This document shows, one piece after another, positions 1 through 9,000 of a stretch of 23,112 nucleotides of DNA; within the stretch, counting starts at the first letter, position 1, and each line of letters begins with the position of its first letter. This DNA comes from Treponema sp. (GTDB taxonomy: Bacteria > Spirochaetota > Spirochaetia > Treponematales > Treponemataceae), in contig JAILNT010000172.1 of assembly GCA_024691265.1 (NCBI GenBank), positions 1 through 23,112 of the forward strand, written 5' to 3'. The notes beneath the pieces are model-generated. The model worked only from the letters and a program-made list of their open reading frames with translations. It had not been told where the DNA came from and did not search any database. Both the position numbers and the translations under genes were made by a program.

Positions 1-145
1 TCCATCATTTAGCAATATTTACAATATGTAGCGGCGTATGGATTTTTATAGACTATAATTATATTTCCTATTATCAAAGAAATATAATTATAGTCTATAA
101 AAATCCATACGCCGCTACATATTGTAAATATTGCTAAATGATGGA
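1..145. repeat. Perfect 66-bp fold-back inverted repeat at window edge
   Basis: Bases 1-66 are the exact reverse complement of bases 80-145 (66/66), separated by a 13-nt unpaired loop (67-79). The right arm is in frame with the minus-strand membrane-protein gene. The left arm is its antisense copy and brings in a stop codon. The repeat runs to the first base of the window, so its true length is unknown. An arm that is ordinary coding sequence, perfect identity and a position at a sequence end fit a fold-back chimera (polymerase template switch or assembly error) better than a functional hairpin. A real recent inverted duplication or a hairpin chromosome end cannot be excluded from sequence alone. 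Confidence 0.97.
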
Positions 146-779
146 AGATATATTTAGGAGATTTTTTTGTTGCCGATAGATATGTACTAGCTGATAATAC
201 TAGCATTCCGATTATGATAAATAATATTCCAACAATAAAATTTACAAAATATTTTGATACTTCAGATTGTATTATCGGAGAATGTTGACCTTTGCAAAGG
301 CTTGTTATGAAAAGCCCGTATGAATAATCTTTATTGTATTTATAATCACTTTTTAATTCTATGTGCAAAAAGTCTGTATTTTTTATTGCAACTCCGTTTA
401 TTTCTTCCCATATATTACCAGAAGACTTTGTTATGGCTGGGTGATTATATCCCTTTGATATAATTTTTTTCCCATTTTTGAAAATATCTGCTTTTAGATA
501 ATGCATTCTAAAAAAAAGATGTTCACAAGCTTTAATGTTTTTATCTAAATGTCCTTCAAATATTATTTTTCTTTGTGTCGGTATAGATTTTAATGATTCA
601 TCATTTACAATGTGAACAAAGTTATCATTTTCTAGTCTGTAGGTGCCAATAAAATTTATTTTTGTTAAAAGTTCCTTGGGTGGTTTATAAGGTTTTCCTA
701 AAATAGAAGTTATAAAAAGAAATATTGTTGATATTATTATTATCACTGCGGCTGGAAGTGTAGATTTTAGTTTTAGCAT
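9..779 (-). pseudogene. Membrane sensor-like protein, 3' end lost in fold-back (partial)
   Basis: Only the N-terminal part is visible. It has a signal-anchor helix (about residues 9-27), then an extracytoplasmic, mostly beta-type region (about 30-170), a second membrane helix (about 178-198) and the beginning of a third (about 211-228). This layout, and the text around GVWIFIDYN, resemble the sensor half of 7TM-type signalling proteins that often end in GGDEF or kinase domains. That assignment is an inference, because no output domain is in the window. Residues after about 238 come from the antisense arm of the fold-back and should not be trusted. The start ATG (777-779) has no Shine-Dalgarno, but a TATAAT hexamer lies just upstream (788-793, minus strand), so the transcript may be nearly leaderless. 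The -35 is poor. Confidence 0.6.
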
Positions 780-905
780 GAAAAATAATTATATGGACAA
801 TATTTTTTTTTGAACAGCAGATTTTTACAAAATATTTATTTTGCGTTAAGGTGTGTAAATGCTTATTTCTTCTGAATATTCAAAAATAATGTTTCTTTAT
901 AACTA

Positions 906-934
906 TTGAAAATATGTAAAGTAGAGAGTACACT
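906..934 (+). promoter_or_regulatory. Predicted sigma-70-type promoter of nifJ
   Basis: TTGAAA (906-911) and TACACT (929-934) are separated by exactly 17 nt, which predicts a start near 941 and a leader of about 74 nt. The leader contains two small inverted repeats: AAGTGT-TTT-ACACTT (949-963) and CCCG-TCT-CGGG (971-981). Neither is followed by a T-run, so neither is called a terminator. They could be an operator or a leader structure. Confidence 0.5.
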
Positions 935-1014
935 TAAAAGACTGGGAAAAGTGTTTTACACTTGCGATTACCCGTCTCGGGTTTACTCTTTACTAATTTT
1001 TCATAGGAGGACTT

Positions 1015-4000
1015 ATGTCCAGAAAGAAACAGTCAATGGATGGAAATCAGGCTGCTGCACACGTTGCTTATGCTTTTACTGAAGTAGCTGGTATCTATCC
1101 TATTACTCCTTCTTCACCAATGGCTGACTGGGTAGATAACTGGTCTGCAAACGGTCAGAAAAACATATTCGGTAACAAAGTTAAAGTTATCGAAATGGAA
1201 TCAGAAGCTGGTGCTGCAGGTACAGTACACGGTTCTTTAGCTTCTGGTGCATTAACAACAACATTTACAGCTTCACAGGGTCTTCTTTTGATGATTCCTA
1301 ACATGTACAAGATTGCTGCTGAGCAGCTTCCTTGTGTTTTCCATGTTGCAGCCCGTTGTGTTGCTACTCAGTCTCTAAACATTTTCGGTGACCATTCAGA
1401 CGTTTATGCTTGTCGTCAGACAGGTGTTGCAATGCTCGCTGAATCAAATCCACAGGAAGTAATGGATCTTGCTCCTGTAGCTCACCTTGCAGCTATCGAA
1501 GGAAAAGTTGCATTTATCAACTTCTTTGATGGATTCCGTACATCTCATGAAATCCAGAAAATTGAGCTTTGGGATTATGCTGACCTTAAGGACATGGTAA
1601 ACATGGACGCTGTAAAGGCATTCCGTGCTCATGCTCTTAATCCAGAACATCCTGCTATGCGTGGTAGCCATGAAAACGGAGACGTTTTCTTCCAGCATCG
1701 CGAAGCTTGTAACTCTACATATGATGCACTTCCAGCTGTAGTTGAGAAGTATATCAATAAGATTAATGAAAAACTCGGAACAAACTATGGCTTATTTGAT
1801 TATTATGGTGCAGCTGATGCTGACCGTGTAATCGTTGCTATGGGTTCTATTTGTGATGTAGCAGAAGAAGTTATTGACTACCTCACAAAGAAGGGCGAAA
1901 AGGTTGGTCTCGTAAAGGTACATTTGTATCGTCCATGGGTATCAGCTAAGTTCCTTGAAAAGCTCCCTAAAACAGCAAAGAAGATTGCTGTTCTTGATAG
2001 AACAAAGGAACCAGGTTCTTTGGGTGAACCATTGTTCCTCGATGTTGCTGCAACACTCCGTGAAGCAGGACTCAATGACGTTATCCTTACAGGTGGACGT
2101 TATGGTTTGGGTTCAAAAGATACTCCTCCAAGCTCAGTATTTGCAATTTATACAGAACTTGCAAAGGATTGTCCAAAGGCTCGTTTCACAGTTGGTATTG
2201 TTGATGATGTTACAAATCTCTCATTGCCAGAAGTAAAACCTGCTCCAATCACATCTGCACCAGGAACTGTAGAATGTAAGTTCTGGGGTATTGGTGGTGA
2301 TGGTACTGTTGGTGCTAACAAAGATTCTACAAAGATTATTGGTGACCACACAGACAAGTTTATTCAGGCATACTTCCAGTATGACTCAAAGAAAACTGGT
2401 GGTATTACAATTTCTCACCTCCGCTTTGGTGACCACCCAATTAAATCACCTTACTACATCAATCAGGCTGACTTCGTAGCTTGTCATAACCAGTCTTATA
2501 TCGTTAAGGGATACAAGATGGTTCAGGATGTTAAGAAGGGCGGTATCTTCCTCATCAACTGTCAGTGGTCAGATGAAGAATTGGACAAGCATCTTCCTGC
2601 TGAGTCTAAGAAATATATTTATGACAACAAGATTAAGCTTTACACAGTAGACGCTGTTGATATTGCTACAAAGATTGGTCTTGGAAAGAGAACATCTACT
2701 GTTCTTCAGTCTGCATTCTTCAAGCTTGCTAACGTTCTTCCATCAGAAGAAGCTATCAAGTACATGAAGGAAAAGGTTGTTGCAAAGTTCTCTAAGAAGG
2801 GTCAGGATATCGTAGATATGAACTGTCAGGCTATCGACCAGGGTGCCGGAGCTTTACATGAAGTTAAGATTCCTGAATCTTGGGCAAATCCTGCTCCTGA
2901 TGCTGCAAAGCCAGCTCTTACAGGAGAAAAGAAGACTGTTGAGATGGTTGAAAAGCTCATGAATCCAATCGGACTTATGGACGGTGACAACCTCCCAGTT
3001 TCTGCATTCAAGAATAATCCTGATGGACAGTTCGAACTCGGAGCTTCTGCTTACGAGAAACGTGGTACAGCTGTTATGGTTCCAGAATGGGATTCAACAA
3101 AGTGTATCCAGTGTAATAACTGTGCATTTGTATGTTCTCATGCAACTATTCGCCCTTACCTTCTTACAGATGCAGAAGCTGCTGAAGTTGAGAAGAATGG
3201 CGGAAAAGCTGTTGACCTCAAGCCAAAGGCTGGTAAATACAAGTTTACACTTTCTGTTTCACCTCTCGATTGTATGGGTTGTGGTGAGTGTACAACAGTA
3301 TGTCCTGTTAAGGCTCTTACAATGGTTCCACAGGAAACACGTCTTTCTGAGCAGCCATCATGGAATTACCTTGTTGCTAATGTTTCAAAGAAGACAGATT
3401 CTGGATTCGGCGACAACACAGTTAAGGGCAGCCAGTTCAACCAGCCATTACTTGAATTCTCAGGTTCTTGTGCAGGTTGTGCAGAAACATCTTATGCTCG
3501 CTTGATTACACAGCTCTTTGGTGAACACATGTACATTTCAAATGCAACAGGTTGTTCTTCAATTTGGGGTGGCCCTGCAGCAACAGCTCCTTATACTGTA
3601 AATAAGGATTCAAAGAAAGGTCCAGCTTGGGCTAACTCACTCTTTGAAGACAATGCTGAACATGGCTTGGGTATGTATGCAGGTCAGAAGTATATTCGTG
3701 ATACATTAATTGCTAAGCTTGAAGAATTGTCAGCAGCTGATGCTTCTGAATCTTTGAAGGCTGCAATTGCTAAGTATATCGAAACAAAGGACAGCACAAA
3801 GGATAATGCTCCTGCAACAGATGCTCTTGTAGCAGAACTTGAAAAGAGCAGCAACGATATTGCTAAGTCTGTTCTTGAACAGAAAGACTACCTCGCTAAG
3901 AAGTCTGTATGGATTTTCGGTGGTGATGGTTGGGCTTACGATATTGGATTCGGTGGTTTGGACCACGTTCTTGCATCTGGCGAAAACATCAATGTTATGG

Positions 4001-4554
4001 TATTCGATACAGAAATGTATTCTAATACTGGTGGACAGGCTTCTAAGGCTTCTAACATTGGAGAAGTTTGTCAGTTTGCAGCAGCTGGTAAGGAAGTTGG
4101 CAAGAAGTCACTTTCTGAAATCGCTATGAGCTATGGTTACGTATATGTAGCACAGATTGCTCTTGGTGCAAATCCTGCACAGGCTCTTAAGGCTATCCAG
4201 GAAGCAGAAGCTTACAATGGTCCTTCATTGATTATTGGTTATGCTCCTTGTGAACTTCATGGTGTTAAGGGTGGTATGAACCACTGTCAGGACGAAATGA
4301 AGTCAGCTGTAAAGGCTGGTTACTGGAACTTGTTCAGCTTCAATCCTCAGCTTAAGGCTGAAGGTAAGAATCCATTCACTCTTACATCTAAGGAAGGTGA
4401 TGGCACTTACCAGGCATTCTTGAACAACGAAACTCGTTACTCTTCACTTACTCGTAAGTTCCCTGAAAGAGCAAAGATTTTGTTCAATAGAAATGAGGAA
4501 GCTGCTAAAGCTAGATATGCTCACTTACAGAAGCTCATTGAGCTTTATAAATAA
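1015..4554 (+). CDS. nifJ: Pyruvate:ferredoxin (flavodoxin) oxidoreductase, single-chain
   Basis: This enzyme oxidatively decarboxylates pyruvate with CoA to acetyl-CoA and CO2, passing electrons to ferredoxin or flavodoxin. It is a central cytoplasmic step in anaerobic fermentation. The 1179-aa length is normal for the homodimeric all-in-one form. Visible in order are the pyrimidine-binding N-terminal domain with YPITPSSPMADWVDNW near residue 30, the middle transketolase-like domains, a two-[4Fe-4S] ferredoxin domain (CIQCNNC from C697, CMGCGEC from C753), a cysteine motif CAGC from C819 that helps bind the cluster near TPP, and the TPP/Mg site GDGWAYDIG (970-978) followed by the EMYSNTGGQ stretch. 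AGGAGG (1005-1010) precedes the ATG by 4 nt. The gene is monocistronic: its own promoter lies upstream and a strong terminator follows. Its codon use is markedly more regular than that of the neighbours, as expected of a highly expressed gene. Confidence in identity is very high. Confidence 0.99.
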   Translation: MSRKKQSMDGNQAAAHVAYAFTEVAGIYPITPSSPMADWVDNWSANGQKNIFGNKVKVIEMESEAGAAGTVHGSLASGALTTTFTASQGLLLMIPNMYKIAAEQLPCVFHVAARCVATQSLNIFGDHSDVYACRQTGVAMLAESNPQEVMDLAPVAHLAAIEGKVAFINFFDGFRTSHEIQKIELWDYADLKDMVNMDAVKAFRAHALNPEHPAMRGSHENGDVFFQHREACNSTYDALPAVVEKYINKINEKLGTNYGLFDYYGAADADRVIVAMGSICDVAEEVIDYLTKKGEKVGLVKVHLYRPWVSAKFLEKLPKTAKKIAVLDRTKEPGSLGEPLFLDVAATLREAGLNDVILTGGRYGLGSKDTPPSSVFAIYTELAKDCPKARFTVGIVDDVTNLSLPEVKPAPITSAPGTVECKFWGIGGDGTVGANKDSTKIIGDHTDKFIQAYFQYDSKKTGGITISHLRFGDHPIKSPYYINQADFVACHNQSYIVKGYKMVQDVKKGGIFLINCQWSDEELDKHLPAESKKYIYDNKIKLYTVDAVDIATKIGLGKRTSTVLQSAFFKLANVLPSEEAIKYMKEKVVAKFSKKGQDIVDMNCQAIDQGAGALHEVKIPESWANPAPDAAKPALTGEKKTVEMVEKLMNPIGLMDGDNLPVSAFKNNPDGQFELGASAYEKRGTAVMVPEWDSTKCIQCNNCAFVCSHATIRPYLLTDAEAAEVEKNGGKAVDLKPKAGKYKFTLSVSPLDCMGCGECTTVCPVKALTMVPQETRLSEQPSWNYLVANVSKKTDSGFGDNTVKGSQFNQPLLEFSGSCAGCAETSYARLITQLFGEHMYISNATGCSSIWGGPAATAPYTVNKDSKKGPAWANSLFEDNAEHGLGMYAGQKYIRDTLIAKLEELSAADASESLKAAIAKYIETKDSTKDNAPATDALVAELEKSSNDIAKSVLEQKDYLAKKSVWIFGGDGWAYDIGFGGLDHVLASGENINVMVFDTEMYSNTGGQASKASNIGEVCQFAAAGKEVGKKSLSEIAMSYGYVYVAQIALGANPAQALKAIQEAEAYNGPSLIIGYAPCELHGVKGGMNHCQDEMKSAVKAGYWNLFSFNPQLKAEGKNPFTLTSKEGDGTYQAFLNNETRYSSLTRKFPERAKILFNRNEEAAKARYAHLQKLIELYK

Positions 4555-4610
4555 GCGTAGTTATTCATATGATGATGTAAAGGCAAGGGCTTAAAAGCCT
4601 GAGGTCAAAG

Positions 4611-4672
4611 AAAAGCCCGTTTTCAAGAAGCGTGATGGTTAAGCTTCAAGAAAGCGGGCTTTTTTATTTTTT
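4611..4672. terminator. Rho-independent terminator after nifJ, probably bidirectional
   Basis: AAAAGCCCGTTTTC (4611-4624) pairs with GAAAGCGGGCTTTT (4650-4663) with one G-T wobble. After an A-A mismatch pair the stem continues GAAGC/GCTTC. On the plus strand a T-rich tract (4659-4672) follows. The A-run on the left arm gives a shorter T-tract for the opposite strand, so it may also end the convergent DUF445 gene. Confidence 0.92.
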
Positions 4673-4735
4673 GTTTCTAGTTCTTTATATTTATCTGGAC
4701 TATCTCTGCATATTTGAAGAACATTACCCATTTTT

Positions 4736-5617
4736 TTAGAAAAAGATGTTTATTGTTCCAAGTATTGCTCCTATTATTGCTCCTAGATTTACAATAGTAT
4801 CAAGTTCTTTTTTCATAACGCTTAATACAAGATTTTCTAATTCTAGAACATTCATCGCATTGATTTTCTCTTCTATCATGCTTGCAATATCAAGGTTTTT
4901 GGTAAGTCCTTTTATGGCACTGCTCATTGCTTTCTGGCAAAGGTTAGAGATAACTTCTCTAGTTTGTTCCTTGTTAATCCCCATGTCTGCAATAATCTGC
5001 ATTGCAGTTTTCTGTTCTATGGAATCAAGGCTTTTTTCTACTTCTGGGGAAATATATAAGGCTCCCTTTTCATTGATAGAATTTTGCATTGAGTCACCTA
5101 GAGGTTTTAATATCGAATGAATTAAATCATCGGATACAAACATCTGTAGCATTGTGCCTGCAACTTTTTCTTTTATGGCGGAAGCTCCTTCTGATTCTAC
5201 AATTTGAGATAAATTGATGTTCTTTACAGCTTGAAGTATTTGTTGTGTTATATAATCGGAAATCCTATTTTTTACTTCCGAATAATTTTCTTCAGAACCT
5301 GAAAGTGTTAAAAAATTATCTTTAAGAGGTTTTTCAAAACTTTCTATTACTTTATCTGCAATCCTATTTCTTAATTCTGGATTGTTTAATTTTTTCTCAA
5401 TGTCTTCTTCTGTAAGAAGCATTGTTGATATTATTTTCCCCACTGCTTTTGCAAGACGAGGTTTCCCTTTGGGAATAGCCCCAGGAGTGAATGGAAGTTT
5501 ATGTCCAAACACTTTTATTTCATTTCTAGGGAAAAACAACATTTTTACAGCTAAAAAATTAGTAAAATAACCAATAGCGGCTCCTACTACTGGGCCTGCA
5601 ATATATCTAATAATCAT
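4736..5617 (-). CDS. DUF445 family (YheB-like) membrane protein
   Basis: The 293-residue protein carries the N-terminal signature of the DUF445 family: a first hydrophobic helix with GPVVGAAIGYFTNFLAVKML, followed by LPFTPGAIPKGKPRLAKAVG (residues about 45-64). A long helical, charged middle follows, and a closing hydrophobic segment LGAIIGAILGTINIFF forms the extreme C-terminus. The family is widespread, sits in the membrane with a large soluble helical part, and has no agreed biochemical function, so none is assigned here. The start ATG at 5615-5617 fits the family N-terminus. There is no Shine-Dalgarno before it; TATATT ends 6 nt upstream, which hints at a leaderless transcript. It is convergent with nifJ and not part of the efflux operon, from which the 5641-5688 terminator separates it. 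Confidence 0.88.
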   Translation of the reverse strand: MIIRYIAGPVVGAAIGYFTNFLAVKMLFFPRNEIKVFGHKLPFTPGAIPKGKPRLAKAVGKIISTMLLTEEDIEKKLNNPELRNRIADKVIESFEKPLKDNFLTLSGSEENYSEVKNRISDYITQQILQAVKNINLSQIVESEGASAIKEKVAGTMLQMFVSDDLIHSILKPLGDSMQNSINEKGALYISPEVEKSLDSIEQKTAMQIIADMGINKEQTREVISNLCQKAMSSAIKGLTKNLDIASMIEEKINAMNVLELENLVLSVMKKELDTIVNLGAIIGAILGTINIFF

Positions 5618-5640
5618 GTTTATAATATACTAATGAAAAG

Positions 5641-5688
5641 ATAAAAAAAATAGCATATCTGCTGTTTTATTTTTCAGCAAATATGCTA
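5641..5688 (-). terminator. Rho-independent terminator of the efflux operon
   Basis: TAGCATAT-C-TGCTG (5651-5664) pairs with CAGCA-A-ATATGCTA (5675-5688): 13 paired bases with a single mismatch and a 10-nt loop. On the minus strand the stem is followed by an uninterrupted run of eight T. It lies 17 bases past the stop of the PII-like gene and is the first convincing terminator after the tetR promoter, so it marks the operon end. Confidence 0.92.
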
Positions 5689-5705
5689 TTGCATTTTACA
5701 AATTT

Positions 5706-6032
5706 TTAGAATTCCGTTGCATTAGAAATGAAACAAGCAATTCCATCTGTATTGTTTTTATAGATACCTCTTAGTTTTGTAATTATTTCCTTTATTACAG
5801 AAGCTTCTTCCTGTGTACAATATATGATGTACATCATATTGTATTGTGGCCATATTGCATCTCCAAATTTTGGGTCACTGAATCCAACACCCATTACAGG
5901 AAAAAGTTTTGTGTAATATTTACCAACATTGTTTGCTTTGAATTCTGTTATAAAGTCTTCTTCCAAAGCCTGGGAGAAGATTATTTCGATTCTGACTCTT
6001 TTTATATTAGATTTCAAAACTTCATTTTCCAT
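5706..6032 (-). CDS. PII-like small signalling protein of the RND efflux operon
   Basis: This is a 108-residue soluble protein. Its predicted order is strand (12-19), helix (23-34), strand/loop (38-50), strand (66-72), helix (75-90), strand (97-104), the ferredoxin-like order of PII and CutA-type trimers. The text FSQALEED, the long loop with G49 and the block GDAIWPQYN (57-65) closely recall the PG0750-type PII-like proteins (consensus remembered: NQAxxEEV, then GTHxWPxxN), which is the basis for the call. The canonical PII ATP-binding and uridylylation motifs are not seen. It starts 15 nt after the pump gene stop and has a strong AGGAGGAG ribosome site, so it is cotranscribed. The likely job is sensing a small ligand or ion and tuning the pump, which is inference. 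A DUF3240-like metal-efflux PII is the nearest alternative. Confidence 0.7.
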   Translation of the reverse strand: MENEVLKSNIKRVRIEIIFSQALEEDFITEFKANNVGKYYTKLFPVMGVGFSDPKFGDAIWPQYNMMYIIYCTQEEASVIKEIITKLRGIYKNNTDGIACFISNATEF

Positions 6033-6047
6033 TTATATTTCTCCTCC

Positions 6048-9000
6048 TTAGTCATCAGCTTTTATAGAATCTTTATCAGCTTTTACAGTTCGTGGTTTTC
6101 TGTTTCTCTGCGATTTATTTGTTGCTGGATTATTGTTTCTATAACCTCTGTTAGGTCTATAGGCTCTTTCTGATCTATAACTATCAGTTGTTGATTTTCT
6201 TACAGGTTTTTCTTCTTGATAGTCATCTGTTCTTATATCATTGCTTAATTTGCTTTCAGCTCTTCTTCTTTTTCTCAAAGATTTTCTTTCTCTATGATTG
6301 TTTATGATGAAATAAACTGTAGGCATTAAGAACAATGTCATTATAGAACCGAAGGTCATACCTCCAAATACTGTTAAACTAATTGGTTGCATTGATGCAG
6401 AACCTTCTCCAGGGAAGAATGCCATAGGAGCAAGAGAAATAACTGTTGTTAATGTTGACATTAAAATTGGACGTAATCTATTTCTTGCAGCTTGAATACA
6501 AGCTTCTTCAAGAGCTTGACCTCTTTTTCGCAAAAGATTTGTATAGTCAACAAGAACAATACCATTATTTACAATTGTGCCGACAAGAACTAGCATACCC
6601 ATAATTGTAATAACATTAAGCTGTGTTCTTGTAATTGCATATATTGCAATAACACCTATGAAAGACAGTGGAATTGTAAGAATAACAATGAATGGGTCTA
6701 CAAGAGATTCAAATTGGCTTGCCATGACAACAAATACAAGTAATGCAGCCATTATGATAATTAAACCGAAGTTCAAAACGGCTTCCATCATATCGGCAAA
6801 GTCTCCACTAAAGCCAATGGTTACAGCTTCATCTTTTGGAATATTGTCATCTATAAGTTTCTGTACTTCTGTTTGAACTTTATCAAGAGATAAACCTGAA
6901 AGAGGTTTTGCTGTAACGTGAATGATACGAGCCTGATTTTCACGGAATATTGTTACAGGTGCTGTAGATTCTCTATAATGTGCAAAACTTGACAGAGGAA
7001 TTCTATTTCCAGAGCTATTTACAACAGAAATTGAATCCAAATCTCCAAGTCTAGCCTTGTCTTTTTCAGAGAGTTGAACAACTACGTCAATATCATCACC
7101 ATTTTTTGTAAAACGGCTTGCTGTTGTTCCGTTAATTGCTCCATTAATTTCAGAACCTACGCTATATATGTTTAAGCCAAATTCATACATTTTATCACGG
7201 TCAACGATGATTTCTGCTTCCGGAAGACCGTCTTCCTGGTCACTATCAACTTCTGTTACATAGTCTTTTGCTTTTTCTTTTAGAAGCTCTTCTATTTGAG
7301 CTGCTGTTGAGCGAACAAGACTTAGGTCATCACTCTTTATGTTAATACTGAGTCCACTTGATGAAGAAGCACTGTTTGCATTTGAAGCAAATGCAAGGTC
7401 TGCACCAGGAAATTTGGTAAAATATTTACGAAGTTTCTTTTTTGCACTCTTTTCATTGTCATAGCCAGGTAAACGTTCGTCAGGAGGATAAAGAGTAAAT
7501 ACTATAGAACCTGTATTTGTTTCGGAACTTGCAGCCATCATGCTTGTTCCTCCAACTGTAACAGATGTGTATTTTACACCAACAAGTTCCTGCCCTGCCA
7601 TTTGTTCCATTTCCCTTATTGTATCTTCTGTGACTTCAAGTCGTGTTCCCTGAGGAAGTGTGAAGTCAACTTCTACTGTATTGGCTGCAGATTCTGGCAT
7701 GAAGATAAAGCCTACAAATTTAATAGCTCCAATAGATGCTACAAAAAGTAATATAAGTGAAAGGATACAAATTAATTTATGGTGAAGAACGAATTTAACG
7801 CCGTTTGCATAAGCTGAATCTAGATTGTCAAAGAATTTATTAAAAGCTCTGTTTATGCTGTATGGAATACCTTTCTTACCTGAATCAACTATTTTGTCGA
7901 TTTTCATGTATTTTGAAGTAAGAACAGGTACAAGACATACTGCAACGATTAAAGAACATACAAGAGAAAAAATAATTGTGTATGCTAAATCGTTGAACAT
8001 TTGTCCCATTATACCTAATGTCTTTTTGAAAAGAAGCATAGGAAGGAAGATACATACAGATGTAAGAGTTGAACCCATAATAGAGTTAACCATTTCCTGA
8101 GAGCCAAGTATAGCTGCTACTTTTGGCTTTGCATCTCTTTGTCTATAGGCATAGATATTTTCCAAAACAACGATTGAGTTATCTACAAGCATACCGATAC
8201 CCAGTAAAAGACCTGCAAGAGAAATCATGTTGAGTGTGATTCCTTTGAAGTACATGAGCATCAGGGTAATCATTACGGAAATAGGAATAGAAAGACCTAC
8301 TATAATTGTACTTTTTAGAGAACGTAAAAATACAAAAAGTACTGCAATAGCAAGTAAAGCTCCCTGTATAACTGATTTTACAACTTCATTGATAGTCTGT
8401 TCGATAATATCTGTTGTATTTGAAGTTTCGATAAGTTCAACATCTGTAGGAAGTTCTTTCTTTAATGCTACAATAGCTTTTCTTACTTTCTTTGCTGCAC
8501 TTACAGAATTTTTTCCAGATTGTTTTTGAAGCATTAAAACTACACAAGGTTCACCGTCAAGGTAAGCAAGTGTACTTTCTGATTTATAACCTTCATAAAC
8601 ATCAGCAACATCACGAAGTCTGATTGTTTTTACTTCAGGCGGATTTAGACCATCACTAGCTGTCGCTTTGTAAGAAATTACTGTGTTTTTGAGGTCTTCT
8701 ATACTTTGGTATTTTCCGTTTGTTTTAATTGTATAATTTACATCTCCACTTGTGATAGTTCCTCCAGAGCTTTGTACGTTCTGTGAACCAATCATTTGTG
8801 CAACTGTACTTATAGAAAGCCCATAAGCTTCAAGACGGTCTCTAGGAATATCTACATTTATAGATTTTTCTCGACCTCCCGAAACATTTGCAGATGCTAT
8901 ACCATCAATTTGTTCAAGGCGTGGAGATATAACATCTTCAGCATAAGTACGAAGTTCTTCTGGTGTTCTTGCTCCTCTAAGTGAAAGTGTCATAATAGGC

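Noticed and set aside
1..145. Terminal inverted repeat of a mobile element or replicated hairpin telomere
   Set aside because: No transposase is near, the arm is ordinary coding sequence, and the 13-nt centre is not palindromic; a fold-back artefact explains it better.
949..981. Rex or other named redox-regulator site before nifJ
   Set aside because: The palindromes do not match the TTGTGA-type Rex consensus or another operator I can name with confidence.
2984..3505. Long open frame (173 codons) inside nifJ in another frame, and several antisense frames in nifJ
   Set aside because: They lie wholly within a well-identified gene with biased codon use, have no ribosome site and give leucine-rich nonsense proteins.
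4581..4600. Second small hairpin (AGGC/GCCT) before the nifJ terminator, or a small RNA
   Set aside because: A four-base stem is too weak, and no promoter or conserved structure supports an RNA gene.
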